Below, piece after piece: positions 10,900 to 23,012 of a DNA stretch of 64,000 nt. A model generated the notes under the pieces. It did no database searches, was not told the DNA's origin, and saw only the letters and a list, made by a program, of their open reading frames with translations. Position numbers and translations under genes: made by a program. The stretch comes from Tenodera sinensis (Eukaryota > Arthropoda > Insecta > Mantodea > Mantidae): contig CM060967.1 of NCBI GenBank assembly GCA_030765045.1, positions 172,332,251 through 172,396,250 on the forward strand. The letters run 5' to 3'. Within the stretch, counting starts at the first letter, position 1, and every line of letters begins with the position of its first letter.

Positions 10900-12202
10900 C
10901 GGTCTTTTGTAGCGAAACTCATATGATTGCCTTTCTTGTTTTCTGTTTGTCATTAGATTTGCATGGCAATGCTGCAATATAATTGTAGAGTACAAATTTG
11001 GAAGGCCTGCTAAGCAGAACTATTTAATTAGGAAGCAATTAAACAAATGCAAGAACAAAGAAGTTAAAGTTTCGGATTTCCTTGGCGGTTTATTGCTGAT
11101 CAATATTTACTAGTAACTGCTGACTTTCGAAATTAAGCAGAATACGAAGCAATATCAACTAAAATGCAAATTTTCCTATTAAGTCTGCGGCAATCTTGAA
11201 TTTTACGATATGGAAGCCGCAAAAAGGCTCAAATTAAATAAAGTGGTTAAATACAAGAGCGAGGTAGCAATTTGAAAACCGTATACTCGAATAATATGTC
11301 TCTATTACTTTGGTGATAAAAATGCAAATCCTTGCAAACCAGTTCTACGTCGCTTAGCGAGAAAGCTTTCAAAACTGGGTTTCCAAAACAGTTATCATAA
11401 TTAGGTGCTAAAAAACTACTTTGATATTTGGACCACTAAGAGGAGAGAGTGCGTGCAGTACCAACCAGAAGCTTAAGGACGCCTGCATAGTTCACTCTCC
11501 TTACACTACCTTATGAATTATCGTATTAAAAGACACCTTTAAAAATACAGTTATAGTAATGTCATTATTTTTAAAGAGAAGTATAACTGACTGTTCACGA
11601 TCACATTTAACATTGAGCAGTGGGAAGTTAGAATTAAGGCTAGAGATTTCTACCGGGCTTAAAAGCCGTGGTCTTCTGGAGTTCAGAGCTTGTATGTTTG
11701 TGGATATTAAGAAAATATAAGTGTACCTACCTATATGCCTGTGGGTGTGTATATTGGATAAATGTAGCATTTAAATTGTATATTTACATTATTTTAGCAT
11801 GGACCGACAGCGTCCTACATATTCTCTCTCATTTTAATCAAATGACCTACATTTTTTACCGCTTTGTCCCACATTTGTATAACATAATGTGGTAACACTA
11901 GGCTTATCGCCGTTGGTCGGGGACCAAGAGCCAGTGGACGGCGAGTAAGACAGTTTGGAAAGATTGCTGGAGGTTTTTGTGATTAAACTTTAATGATTCC
12001 ACACGCCTGAAGCTCATTCAGACGTTTTGTGTACTTAGGACTTAATGATGTTTGAGTTGCGTCAAGTTAATTTCACTGCCCAACCCCCTCCACCCTCTTA
12101 CTGACTTAGGTTTCCTCCGTCATTACCATCCCAGGGATTGGGCGTCAAGACCCCTTCCTTCCTTCCTTCCTTCCTACCTAACAGTGTCTGTGTGTCAATG
12201 TG
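10900..12202. other. Unassigned AT-rich stretch
   Basis: No gene recognised. A (CCTT)n tract lies at 12153-12174. Confidence 0.5.
12153..12174 (+). repeat. (CCTT)n tetranucleotide repeat
   Basis: About five CCTT units immediately upstream of a family A copy. Confidence 0.9.
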
Positions 12203-12905
12203 ATACTACGGATACTAAAGTAGAGGAAGTATTGTATTCCACCCAAAAATTTGATGTCGAGATTTCACCGGAAATTGGTATTTAAGTTTTATGTGTCTCA
12301 GGGATGCGACACGAAGATTTTGAAGAAAATTGCTTCATTCTAAACTACCCTTTACATGGAAAATGTTTATTTTCTTGAAAATGGCTATAACGATTTTGAT
12401 TAAAACGTCATACGTTTGAGATATTTTGATGACAAATGAAATGTATATTTTTAATTTTCTGGCTATAGGCCCTGTAGTCGCATTTACTCTGGATGACTTT
12501 TGTATAACTGGTAAACCGTAAGAGATAGGCCAAATCTTACTATACAAAAATGTAGAGCTTACTAAACTACACAATTTTTGTCTCAATATTTTTTTTTCCT
12601 AGACTGAAACATTTCGGAGGTATGTCTTGTTATTTGTATGAGTTTTGGATAATTTGTGCTTCTGTCAAATGGAACAGCTTTATTTAAATGTTAACCGTGC
12701 AAAGAGAACGGAATCTCAAAGATTTCACTACCGCCCAAAGCCTACTACATTCCGATATTCACCTTGTAGCTACTAGAAGATAATAAGATAATTTCTGCAA
12801 ATGTTTATATTCAGTAATATGAGCTAAATATAGGAATAAAAGTTCGTAAGAATGGTTAGTACAAGGGTAGAGAAACTCATGTGAGTGCAACACATCAGAT
12901 TTTTA
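12203..12905 (+). mobile_element. Family A plus copy lacking the TG/module 3 region
   Basis: Module 1-2 sequence (ACGGATACTAAAGTAGAGGA) runs to TTTCACCGGAAAT and then jumps to TTGGTATTTAAGTTTTATG in module 4. The rest is complete to GTGCAACACATCAGATTTTT at 12905. It shows that the family exists without the microsatellite. Confidence 0.88.
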
Positions 12906-13942
12906 AAACTATTTTTAAAGGCTTTAGTTACCAATGTAAACGAGTTGCTGAAACTGGCCACCGTCGTTGTCCATACATTTTTGACACTTCTTTACAAAAC
13001 TATCCATCACTCGCCGTAGTTCACGTTGAGAAATGCTCTTTATAAATTAGAGTTTGTAAAATAATAAAAATCTGATATTTTAGTTGTTAATGCGCATGGA
13101 ATATTTTTAATATTAAGGCATTTTCGCCATAGAATAATTCTCTCAAAACTATAAAATAGATTGCGCTGGAACTTTGTCTGGTAGTGTATAATATAAACAT
13201 TTAAGTGTGCAAATCATTGATTTAATACCCACATATATAAAGAAAATCAAATTTCAGCCCCGGGGTCTCTTAAATGATTCTGTGTTACAAGAACTACTAC
13301 GTTTGTTCCTTAGAATCATAAAAACGTGTAAAGTTTCACAATAAACATAAACATTATATTGAAAAATATCAAAAAGCGTAATATAAATTCCCTCCATTTT
13401 TAAAGTGGAATTAAAATTCGTATCCAAATATCTTTAAACATGTTTGTCTGTTACGTTATATTATAATAGATATGGTTTCTACTTTTGAATAAAAAGTTTT
13501 CTTCTATATCTATACAATAAACCGCCTTTCTTGGACGGCATTAACGTTTAATTAAATATACATTACATTTCTGTGAATTTGCAGTTTTTTTAAATCTGTC
13601 GAACTCTGTTAACAGCTTGTTATAGGCCAAGAATCTGGCTACCTGTAGCTTCTAATATCTATACGGCATGGTGTGAATCAAGCAACAGTTGAGTAACGAT
13701 TTAGTGAGCCACCAGAAGTAATTATTACTTCCCTATCATGTTATTGGTTATAACTATGTACAGCCAATGGCATTGATACCGCTGTCATTGGAGAGGGTAA
13801 ACAGAGGGAAAGAAGAGAAAACTGCAAAAGCCTCATTAAATAATCATGAAACTTGCATTTTACGAGATTCGCTTTTGATATATGAGATTTATTTTATTAC
13901 GATTTCTGCATGATTGTAAGCAGGTATGGTTAGTGTATCTTT
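12906..13942. other. Unassigned AT-rich stretch
   Basis: Nothing recognised apart from the left SINE target duplication at 13935-13942. Confidence 0.5.
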
Positions 13943-14277
13943 GCCTCCGTGCGATTGCCTCTGGCGCGGAGGACCCAGGTTCGATCCTGGGTACCGGCAT
14001 GATAATTTTTCTCCCGCTGGAAGGTGCAGCACAGGGTGCACTCAGCCTGTTAGTTCGCAGAGGGACCAATTGAGGGGCTACTTGATGGAGTTGTAGCGGC
14101 TTCAGGTCGCGAAGGCCGCATAACTGGCAGGGAGGGGTCGGTGCTCTAACCACGTCCCACCCTCCAGTACTGCACCCAACTAATGACGCCTGTAGTGGGC
14201 AGAGGTGGGGGACGCAGCGGCTGGGCGGCAAGCCTTGGTCCTTCGTGGGCTGTTACGCTGGGGTTTACTTTGTTATG
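13943..14277 (+). mobile_element. SINE type 3 (tRNA-derived), near-complete
   Basis: The head reads GCCTCCGTGCGATTGCCTCT with a deletion in the A box, then a B box GGTTCGATCCTGG. The body shares GTACTGCACCCAACTAATGA and GGGGACGCAGCGG with the copy at 54803-55118. It is flanked by GTATCTTT at 13935-13942 and 14278-14285, a possible 8-bp target duplication. Confidence 0.82.
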
Positions 14278-14563
14278 GTATCTTTATAGCTTGAATATAA
14301 AATTGTGATTTATGAATAACAAGTGCCAAAATATTCCTTTTGAAAATGGGTAGTTCATTTGTCCAGTTTAATCTCGAGATGTGGGATGTGGAGTAATGGT
14401 GCCCAACTTCCTACTACAGAGCACTTCATAACTTACATGAAAAGGACAAAGTCACCACGTCACCGCGCGATTCTACACAAACGCTTGTGTTCTATATATG
14501 AACCTTCAATATTCTTTTTCATCTTGAAGGGATAGTGGTAGTGATGACACGTCACCACTCAGG

Positions 14564-14894
14564 TAAAAAATCTGATGTGTTGCACTCACATGACTTCCTC
14601 TACCCATGCACAAACTATTCTTACCAACGCTTATTTCTATATCTTCTTCGTGTTAGTTGAGATTAACATTTATACAAGTTATCTTACTGCTAATTTTCTT
14701 GTAGGTGTTTATGAGAATACAGTACTCTTTGAGTGATAGTCAACTGTGTCAAACTTGGTCGCTATATGAAGTTATGAAATCCCGTTCTCCTTACATGACC
14801 AAGAGATAAAAAAGTGAATAACGATCTTCCATTTCAGAAAAGAATGTGTTGTAAGACTTGCAAAAGTAACAAGGAATATCTCCGAAAGGGTTCA

Positions 14895-14956
<62 letters not shown>

Positions 14957-15147
14957 GCACGCACGCGCGCACACACACAAACACGCTTGGAAATAGCTTG
15001 TATGTTTAAGGGGCTCTACATTTTTTGTACAGTAAGATTTTCTCTATCTCTTGTGGTTTACCAGTTAGGCATATGTTATCCAGAGTAAACAGGGGGCCTC
15101 AAAACATACTTCCTCTACTTACTATACGTAGCAGAGAAAGTAAAAAG
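14564..15147 (-). mobile_element. Family A minus copy with a second-site (CA)n
   Basis: It starts at AAAAAATCTGATGTGTTGCA (module 8) and ends GTAGCAGAGAAAGTAAAAA (module 1). Here the CA array (14897-14985) lies in module 6, after TCTCCGAAAGGGTTCAGG, rather than in module 3. Modules 5-2 are mostly deleted, with TTATCCAGAGTAAACAGG fused directly to GGGCCTCAAAACATACTTCC. Confidence 0.88.
14897..14985 (+). repeat. (CA)n with CG/CACG variants, inside family A module 6
   Basis: About 29 perfect CA units followed by (GCAC)n and CGCG-containing variants. It replaces the module 6 sequence that usually reads CTCCACAAAAAATGCATTTG. Confidence 0.95.
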
Positions 15148-15657
15148 CTACGTCGCCAAATTATTTATGTCTCTCTCCATCACAGTATCGCGTGCACTTG
15201 CTCTCTTTTTAAAGCTGAAACATTTTTCATTTGTAGGATAAACACATTTTGCAAAATTAATTAGCAGACGTTAAGTACACAAGTGCATGCCGGAATCTAA
15301 AGTGTAAATAATGAAATCCATTATGAATACACCGCATAAATAAAGTCTTTTATTAATTTAATGAGCAATATTTATTCATTTGCCACTATTATTCTTTTCG
15401 TAATTTTGATATATAATTACAGAGGACCGCGACATGATTGGGTATGCCCGATAATTGAAATAAATAACAAACACTGATGCTTCATTAATTTTCTGAATGA
15501 TCTAGTCCGCGCTTACAACAATGACCCAAACTCAATGAGAATTCTACGAGTATTACATGTAGAAATCTTGCGTATTTTTACTTTCTCTACGTATAGTAAG
15601 TAGCGGGAGTTTTGCATGCCACCCAAAAATTCCAACTCAAGATTTCCTCGGAAATTA

Positions 15658-15658
15658 T

Positions 15659-15731
<73 letters not shown>

Positions 15732-15740
15732 GTGTGTGCG
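15658..15740 (+). repeat. (TG)n microsatellite in family A module 3
   Basis: About 33 perfect TG units, then TGCG-containing variants, directly after module 2. Confidence 0.95.
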
Positions 15741-16038
15741 CGTGTTTCAGTCTGTGGACAGCATAACTCAAAAACGAAAAGTCGGTTAAAATCCAAAGTT
15801 GGTATTTAAGTTTAATATATTCTAAGGACCCGAGACGAAGATTTTGAAGAAAATTCTTCAATCTTGAACTACACTTTATACGGACAATTTTTCGAAAATT
15901 TTGATGCTCAAAAATAGCTCTGGCGATTTTGATTAAAATGCCGTATGTTTAAGATGTTTTTATGACAATTGAAATGTATATTTTGAATTTTCTGGTTATA
16001 GCCCATGTGGTCCTGTTTACTCTGAATGAATTTTGTAT

Positions 16039-16067
16039 AATATGTAAACCTTCAAGGTTTACATATT
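16039..16067. repeat. Perfect 14-bp inverted repeat with one-base spacer
   Basis: AATATGTAAACCTT, C, then AAGGTTTACATATT. It replaces the family A segment that normally reads GCATAACTGGTAAACCGTAAG, so half of the hairpin matches family A and the other half is its reverse complement. Confidence 0.95.
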
Positions 16068-16093
16068 AACCAAATCTTACTATATAGAAAATG

Positions 16094-16560
16094 TTGTTGG
16101 TAAATGCTGGATTTCTGACAATGAAATCATTAATCCTCTTGCTCTCCAATATTTTCACTGATGGATGGGGCACTAGAAGTGGCCGGACATATTTGAAGGT
16201 GGTCTCGATCCATTTCCTCTTGCAGATCACATAGAGGACAGAGTGGTGAAGAATATATCCCAATTCTGTTTAAATGTTTTGCCAGACTGGTGATCAACCT
16301 GAAGGTTGCAACTGCCGTTTTTTTCGAATATACTCAGGAATTACTGTTTGAATGTTTGGTAGTTCCCATCTTTAATTTTTTGATTTTCATAATGTTTTGA
16401 ATTTAGATTAGACTAATCCTTTAGCTGCATAAAATGGCAGATTAACTATAGATTTCTGTATACCGCTGTTTTTTTTCTTCTTTTTTTTGTCATTACCACT
16501 CAGTTCACAGTCAACGGTATCCAGTGGAAGTCTAGTTGTTTTTGAAGTATTTTTTATACA
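16094..16560 (-). pseudogene. LINE 3' fragment (C-terminal zinc-knuckle region)
   Basis: On the minus strand the translation includes VIPEYIRKK, then after a frameshift FRLITSLAKHLNRIG and SPLCPLCDLQEEMDRDHLQ followed by ICPA. 'CPLC...DHL..C' after 'FRL.T....HL.RI' is the usual end of the RNase H/C-terminal region of several insect non-LTR retrotransposons. Stops and frameshifts show it is dead. The junctions ATATAGAAAATGT and ATACAAAAGATGT may be a diverged target duplication. Confidence 0.72.
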
Positions 16561-16932
16561 AAAGATGTAGATCGGATCGAGCTAAAACAGAGGATTTATG
16601 CTCAAATTTTTTTTTTAGAATGAACCATTTCGGAAACATTCTTTGTTATTTGTGTGTGCTTTGGAAAACAAACTTTCCCTAAATGGAACATCGTTATCAT
16701 TTTGTATGTGTTAGCCGTGCACACAGAATGGAATTTGAAGATTTTACTATCGCTCGGAGCTTACTGTATTCCCATATCCCCCTTGTACCTACCTACTAAG
16801 AAATAAACAATAACATAATTTGTACAAATGTTTATCTCAACTAACACGAAGAAGATATAGGAATAAGAGTGAGCAAGGATGTTTAGTACGAGAGTAGAGA
16901 AAATCACGTGAGTGCAACGCATCAGATTTTTC

Positions 16933-18182
16933 GTAAGGAAGAGTGTATATAAGGAAGCTCTTAAAAGAATGAGAGTAATTAAGGAATTGCTGCCCTGAGT
17001 ATGAAGTCTAAAAGGTTTCGTTGAGAGACAACTCAAATCTAGTTTACTTGGTAATTCCATTGGGCGTGCAGTCAAGAGTGGATCCCATTTAAGCAGCTAA
17101 CTGCGGTTGAAACATCATTACCAACCTGACGTCTCAAATGGATTTTGGCTTCTTAAGTTGGAAAACCATAGAGGTACAGTAGTGGCAAATGTTACCGAAC
17201 TACGTGGTGCCACGACTTCCATTCCTGAGGTTGGTGGTTCGATCCCCGCGCACTCTGAGTTGTTTCCCAATCTCAAGTAGTTTCATGCCACGGTTTCCTT
17301 CCGTTGCCTTCCTGGTTTCGATTGAATCTTGTATATCTTCGTTATTCTGTAGTTGCTAGCGATCGTATTATTTCTCACGTTCATAACTGTAACACGGAAT
17401 AAATTATACATGCATTTGAACAATCATACATATAATAGTACATGGTGGCCCAACTCATCCGTCTTTGGCATATGTAACATAGAGACCGCGGTAGAGCAGG
17501 ACATTTAGCACAAGTTAAGTGCACCTGGACTGTTCCGTGGCGAGCGTAAATGACCCTGCGGGGAGGCAGCTCACAGTTTGTCGGTGAGATCCTAAATTTA
17601 TTGATGCGATTTCGACTTCCTTCTTTACTACCTAAAAAAGAGAAAAAAAAAAGTGAAATACAACTTAGGAAAATATTTGCTGTATCTTACAAGTTTCGCA
17701 GAAAATAATTTAGATATTGAAATATACATGCTTTTCATTATAATAAGAAGGAATTGCAGTGCACAATTATGTACTTAGGTGGATTGTCAGAGGTGAAACT
17801 TGTGTGGTTATCAGTTGGAAAATGTTTGTACCGCGAAACGCTTCTTTCGATCGCACGAGGTTAATGGAGCAAATATTTATATTCACCTTTAAGTTATTGT
17901 CCTGTGCTTTCGCCAAACTGTTCAACACTGCATAGGCATTATTTGTTGTATTACACTATAGAATTTGTCTTTTAGCTGATCAGGGCAGAGTTCTTGGGGT
18001 ATGTTGTTAATTGTTTCTGATACTTTCTCCATTTCTAGACCAGACGTTTCCAGTTGAGTTAATTCATCATGTCATATTGAAGTGTAGCCTTACTTACTGT
18101 TAATCTCGTAGTTCATTGTGCGTGTTCTCTACTACTTGTTAACAGTTCTTTGTTATGTTTATTGTATTGTTATTATTGTTCC
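16933..18182. other. Mostly unassigned stretch
   Basis: No gene recognised. It contains a B-box-like tRNA segment at 17213-17290, listed separately. Confidence 0.45.
17213..17290 (+). mobile_element. Possible SINE fragment with a B box
   Basis: GGTGGTTCGATCCCCGCGCA is a B-box/T-arm-like segment followed by TTTCATGCCACGGTTTCC. No clear A box or tail was found, so it may be a decayed SINE. Confidence 0.4.
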
Positions 18183-18273
18183 CAGCGGGGGAAAAATACC
18201 TACACCGGTACGGGATCGAACCTGGCTCCTCCGCGCCAGAGGCAGGAGCGCTACCACTGCGCTACGGAGGCGG
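18183..18273 (-). mobile_element. SINE type 3 head (tRNA-like), truncated
   Basis: The reverse complement reads GCCTCCGTAGCGCAGTGGTA (A box), GCCTCTGGCGCGGAGGA and GGTTCGATCCCGT (B box), followed by TTTTTCCCCCGCTG. This matches the head of the copy at 13943 with an intact A box. It lacks the body, and no CCA-like acceptor closure is present, so it is not called a tRNA gene. Confidence 0.75.
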
Positions 18274-19425
18274 TCACATTACAGTCCTTGTTTGTTACAA
18301 TGTTAGAATTTGAGTGGTTGGAATAAAAAGTGAAATGTTTAGTGCTATCTCTCCGCCTTTAGTAATGTAAGTTATATGTGAGAATTGCAAGTGACTTCAT
18401 TAAACTTTCGCTGAACTTTGCTTGATACAGTTTGGAAAGAAGGCTCGTAGCCTGGGGAGATATGTAACCAAATATTTGTTTAAGTTTCAGACGAATGCAG
18501 ACATCGCGTGTGACTGGGGAAGGGTTGATTTCAAACATCACGTTCAACTGTTTGTGAACTTAATGAAGGCATTGTAGATCTGACTGATATCCTCTCCTTA
18601 ACTGCAAAATGAATCATACAGGTACGGACCTCGTTAAGTCATGCTGGACGGGCTGTTCGTCTCAACATGACGAATGCCGATACACCAGCGTTAATCACAT
18701 TGCATTAATTTATTGTGTGCGCTACTTGATGTGTGAGTTAATCATTGTTAACACATATTCGGTAGTGTAAGCTAAATTTGTAATTAATTTATCAGTTCCC
18801 GTGGCAACAAGGCTAAAACTGCCTATTAATACTTACGTTACCGGCAGGAAATGACGTAATACCCAACAGCATGCTAACCTAAAAATAAGTTATTAATGAA
18901 ACATCCTTAGCAAAATACACAAACGTATGAATTATTTATTTATTTATTGAAATATTGAATGTGCAAATGTTAACATTACAGTTCTTCTTATTTCTGCAGT
19001 ACATCTGGATTTTCACACGAAATATACAAAGGAGTGGATGAGAAGGCTTTGCCCATATAATTTACATGTAGGTTTTCATTTGTTCACATTAAGAACTCTT
19101 TTTTTCTTAATGTCCAATAAAGTATGAAAAAGCAATTTTCATTGTCGTATTATTGCTCTTTGCGTTTTTTGTTTTTTGTTTTTTCTTTTTTCTTTTTTTC
19201 AAGCATTGCAAAAAGTAATTGGCTAACTACGAAGTATAAGTTACTTATCAGATCTCCCATTCCCAAAATGTGTTCTCGACCTGAAAAGTATCACTTGGAG
19301 TTTTTAATGTGCAATATACTATTGACGTACATTCACATATTGACACAAACATATTTTCTAGGTCATGCAAATGTATGTTTATCAAATCGATAGTTTCGTA
19401 GAATTGAACTTTGTATAACAAAACA
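18274..19425. other. Unassigned AT-rich stretch
   Basis: Nothing recognised except a short (TTTA)n tract near 18943-18957. Confidence 0.5.
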
Positions 19426-19951
19426 AAAGTAAAAATCTGTTGACTTTCTTTACTCTTGTACTAACCATTCTTACAAGCTCTTATTCCTATATCTTCTTCG
19501 TATTAAGATAAACATTTGTACAAATTATCTTATTGCTTATTTCCTTGTAGTGGCAAAGGGAATGTGGGAATACAGTAGACTTTGAGCGATAGTCAGGTGT
19601 TTTGAAGGTGGTCGCTATATGAAATTCCATTCTCTTTGCTTGGCCAAAGGATAAACATTTTGGCGAGATATGCATTTTTTGCATAGTAAGATTTGGTCTA
19701 TCTCTTATGATTTAGCAATTATACAAAAGCCATCAAGGGTAAACAGAACTACATGGACTATAGCCAGAAAATTCAACATTTACGTTTCATTTGCTACAAA
19801 AGATCATAAACATGTGGCACTTTAATCAAATTTCGAGAAAATTGCTATGGTTTGGAATGGTAAGGTTGGTTTAGAATGGAGAAATTTTCTTCAAAATCTT
19901 CGTATCGCATCATTGACAGAGATATTTAACTTAAATACAGACACACACATA

Positions 19952-20028
<77 letters not shown>

Positions 20029-20134
20029 CATTTAGGAGGTGTCAACATATTTCCGGTGAAATCTCGACATCGAAATATTGAGTTCAATACAATGCTTCCC
20101 CTACTTTACTATACGTAGTAGATAAAGTAAAAAT
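19426..20134 (-). mobile_element. Family A minus copy with 11-bp direct repeats at both ends
   Basis: Modules 8, 7, 5, 4, (CA)n, 2, 1 in reverse; module 6 is shortened. AAAGTAAAAAT occurs at 19426-19436 and 20124-20134. Because AAAGTAAAAA is also the usual module 1 end, the repeat may be a target duplication or a target chosen for its similarity to the terminus. Confidence 0.88.
19955..20024 (+). repeat. (CA)n microsatellite in family A module 3
   Basis: About 35 CA units on the plus strand of a minus-oriented copy. Confidence 0.95.
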
Positions 20135-20169
20135 GCCGGCATTCAAATTTCTAATTTTTAAGCTATTCA

Positions 20170-20480
20170 CAAATATCATAAGACGTCTAAGCCAACTTAT
20201 AAATTCTCGAACGGAGCGAGATTGATATTTATCTGCATTATGTCATGAATAAAAATGAATGTCATTGCCATATCGCAAAGAGCTGACCAGAAAATAACCT
20301 AAAATATACCCATTCATGTGGAATTAGTGTTGTTCAGCACTGCCAACTGAGGAAAACGACGCCCAAGAATTACTTGTATTTCTTTTATAACAGAAAACCA
20401 GTTTATCATCCTAAGTAAAAGTTACTTTATTTTTAATGTTAGCAAATAACCTTTTTCTGCAAAAATGCATTAATTGTTAA
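20170..20480 (+). repeat. Family B copy 1, left part
   Basis: ATCATAAGACGTCTAAGCC, AAATTCTCGAACGGAGCGAG, ACTGCCAACTGAGGAAAACG and AGAATTACTTGTATTTC align in order with the copies at 40067 and 52679. It breaks near TTGTTAAAAG and resumes at 20844. Confidence 0.82.
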
Positions 20481-20843
20481 AAGTCCTCTAAAACGTGTAT
20501 GTTAAAGCCAATGAAACAGGGGCAACAAAAGGTCGTGCTTCACTTGTTTCCATAGTTACAAATATAACAATGAGTATTTTTTCGAGTAGACGAAATTTGG
20601 AATGTCGAATTTATGAGGTAAGAGGATATAACTGGCTAAAGTTTGTGGAAAAGCGAAAGTATCGAGCAGTGATGTATATATCAGTGTTATTTTCAAAACT
20701 AAAAGTATTACAAAATAAAATAATTTAAATGGTTTATGCAATTTAACGTGTTATTTAAAAGCAAACAATTGCGTTTCTGATACCATCGCTGTGAGAATAG
20801 CAGAGAATGTTTAAGCCGAGGCAATACGCCTGAGGTTCGACAG
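20481..20843. other. Extra segment inside family B copy 1
   Basis: About 363 bp without a counterpart in the copy at 52679, where flanking sequences are nearly contiguous. It could be an insertion here or a deletion there; no ends or target duplication were recognised. Confidence 0.5.
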
Positions 20844-21017
20844 CCTCAGTTGCCAAATTCAAATGGAGTGCTATTTTCATTGTCAATCGATTATAACGTG
20901 TAATAAATTGTATTTCAGCGATTATTGGCGACTCTGAGTGAACGAAAGAAAGAGCAGGTAACCGTAACCATTGGTATACGATAATTTGAAGCCTCTATGT
21001 ATGAGATGGTCATATCG
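20844..21017 (+). repeat. Family B copy 1, right part
   Basis: TTCAAATGGAGTGCTATTTT, GTAATAAATTGTATTTCA and GATGGTCATA match the right end of the copy at 52679-53215. Confidence 0.75.
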
Positions 21018-21811
21018 ATTCCACTTTTGCTTTAGGTATTCAAACGTGTGCTTAGTTCATTACAAGTAGGTATGTGTTGACCTCAGTGAAATTTAAAGAA
21101 AGGCCCTGTCGCTACTGGGGACACTTCTACTGATTTGGGATATTATGATTATGTAAAAGGAAATAGCTTTCCAAGAGAGTGTGGCAATTTCATATAATGG
21201 AGCCAGTTCCGTTTAATATGTATGTAGTGGTTGTTGTGGGAAAGTGGCTGTTTAGCATTCATCGGCTTGCCTTTCAGAGAAGAGAAAAACAAAATGTCTT
21301 TTCGAAGAAAGATAAGCTGGAACATAATAAAAAGACAAAAGAAGTTGGCAGCACTGGTAAATAAGACGACGATCTGGCAAATTCCGAACCGAGATGTGAG
21401 CCTTTAATTTGGACGTGGAATGTTTTCCAGACGCGTGGAATTCGAGTAGAGGGTGAACTCCCTGCTGACTGGTAATGAGACTCGTGGACGTAGGACCGCG
21501 CGATCTTGATTGCGCGTTTAATTCACCTGTGAAGCAGCTGGGATTCCCCCTCGACCCCTAGGGAGTAGGCTGCAGGCTGCACTTCAGTGCGCGTTTCCAC
21601 GCTTCGTCTTGCATATATGGAAGGCCAGCAGCCCTTTGCTCTATAATCAAGTGTTTCGCTCCAGTAACCCTTTACTTTTAAGCAGAGCAAGAAAATTATA
21701 GAAATCTGCACAAGTATGCATGGTGAGGACACGACTAATTTAAATTCGTTAAACTTTACAGAACTTAGATTGTTGTTCAACCAAATAATACGATTAAACT
21801 TCAAAGTGTAA
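21018..21811. other. Unassigned stretch
   Basis: No gene recognised. 21400-21660 is less AT-rich than its neighbours, with no intact frame or splice-flanked exon that I can name. Confidence 0.45.
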
Positions 21812-22035
21812 AACAAAACTGATATGTTGCACTCACATGACTTTCTCTACTCTTGTACTATTCTTACACTTTTCCCTTTATCTTCTTCGTGGTCGTTGAG
21901 ATAAACATTTGCAGAAATAACTTACTGTTAATTTTCTTATAGATGCAAGGGGAATATGGGAACACAGTAGGCTTTGAACGATATTCAAATCTTTTAAACC
22001 TTCGAAATTTCGTTCTCTTTGCACGGCAAATAAAG
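21812..22035 (-). mobile_element. Family A minus fragment (modules 8-6), left half of an inverted pair
   Basis: It begins AAAACTGATATGTTGCACTC and runs to GTTCTCTTTGCACGGC. A plus-oriented copy starts 170 bp later, so both 3' ends point outward. Confidence 0.85.
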
Positions 22036-22149
22036 TGTTTTATTTATGTAGTCTCTTTAACCGTTATTGTTTGCAGAGTCGCAGTCTATATTGGACATGA
22101 AAGACTGCTTCATTTTCCTCAGAGGCATTCTTATCAGTTTGAGGTTTGT

Positions 22150-22200
22150 TTACGGGTCATCTCTTTCCTCCGGGTTTGAACCCGCGACCTCGGGTATGTG
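22150..22200 (-). mobile_element. Possible tRNA-like SINE fragment between two family A halves
   Basis: The reverse complement contains CGCGGGTTTGAACCCG, a B-box-like palindromic segment, inside the gap between family A pieces. Too short to classify. Confidence 0.35.
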
Positions 22201-22882
22201 TAGGTGTGCGTGTCGAAAACGAAGAACGAAAAAAATACCAAACTTGGTATTGTTTGGTTTGATATTCTTTCAAGGATGTGACACTAAAATTTTCAAGAAC
22301 ATTTCCCACCGCAAGACTCCGCTTTACATGGACAATTTTTCGAAAATTTAGATTTTCTCAAAAAGTGGCTCTAACGATTTTGATTAAAAATTGCATTAGT
22401 TTAAGATATTTTCGTGACGGATTAAAGTATATCAGACTTTCTGGGAATGTCCTCAAAAGCCCAGTTCATTTTTAATATCTTTTGATATCCGGTAAATTCT
22501 TACTGCACAAATAGTAGATCTTGTTAAAAGACACAATTTGAATCAAGTTTATTTTTTGTGAAGCAAACCATTTCGGAGATACTCCTTATTGTTTGTGTGA
22601 GTTTTGCAATACTTATACTTTCTCAAATGGAAGGTCGTTAATTCATTTTTTTCTCTCTTGCCCACGCAAAGAAAACGGAATTTCAAAATATCACATAGCG
22701 ACCACGTTTAAAATATTTGAGTATCGTTGTCCCATATTCCGTTTGCACCCACAAGAGCCATAAGATACTTTATGAAAATGTTTATCTCGATTAATATGAA
22801 TCGGAGGAAGAAGAAGAATGGTTTGTACAAGAGTGAGTAGAGAAAGTCCTGTGAGTGCAACACATCAGGGTATTTGTTATGG
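22201..22882 (+). mobile_element. Family A plus copy starting in module 3/4
   Basis: It runs from AGGTGTGCGTGTCGAAAACG through GGCTCTAACGATTTTGATTA and ACCATTTCGGAGATACTCCT to GTGAGTGCAACACATCAGGG. It is the TCCTCAAAAGCCCAG variant, like the copy at 5041. Confidence 0.87.
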
Positions 22883-23012
22883 TGTTCGCATACACACAGA
22901 CCTGTTGCTAGGAGTATTTTTCTATGTTCAGGGGACTTCAAAACGTGTAATTGTTGTTAAATCTTGATATTGAGTGTTGGATGATGATAATATTGGTTTG
23001 TCGTACAGTAAA
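22883..23012 (-). mobile_element. Inverted family A arm after the copy at 22201
   Basis: GTTCGCATACACACAGACCT, TTCAGGGGACTTCAAAACGT, ATCTTGATATTGAGTGTTGG and TCGTACAGTAAAG follow modules 3 to 1 in reverse, more diverged than the neighbouring copy. Confidence 0.75.

Larger units (their letters stand above)
15575..16932 (+). mobile_element. Family A plus copy interrupted by a LINE fragment
   Basis: Terminus TTTTTACTTTCTCTACGTAT, (TG)n at 15658-15740, modules 4-5, then a 467-bp insertion (16094-16560), then modules 6-8 ending GCAACGCATCAGATTTTT. It is the longest single locus and retains both ends. Confidence 0.9.

Noticed and set aside
18183..18273. A functional tRNA gene on the minus strand
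   Set aside because: It is the head of SINE type 3 and runs into TTTTTCCCCCGCTG, as in the copy at 13943.
22150..22200. Intact tRNA or SINE between two family A pieces
   Set aside because: Only a B-box-like segment is visible, with no A box at the right distance; kept as a low-confidence fragment.
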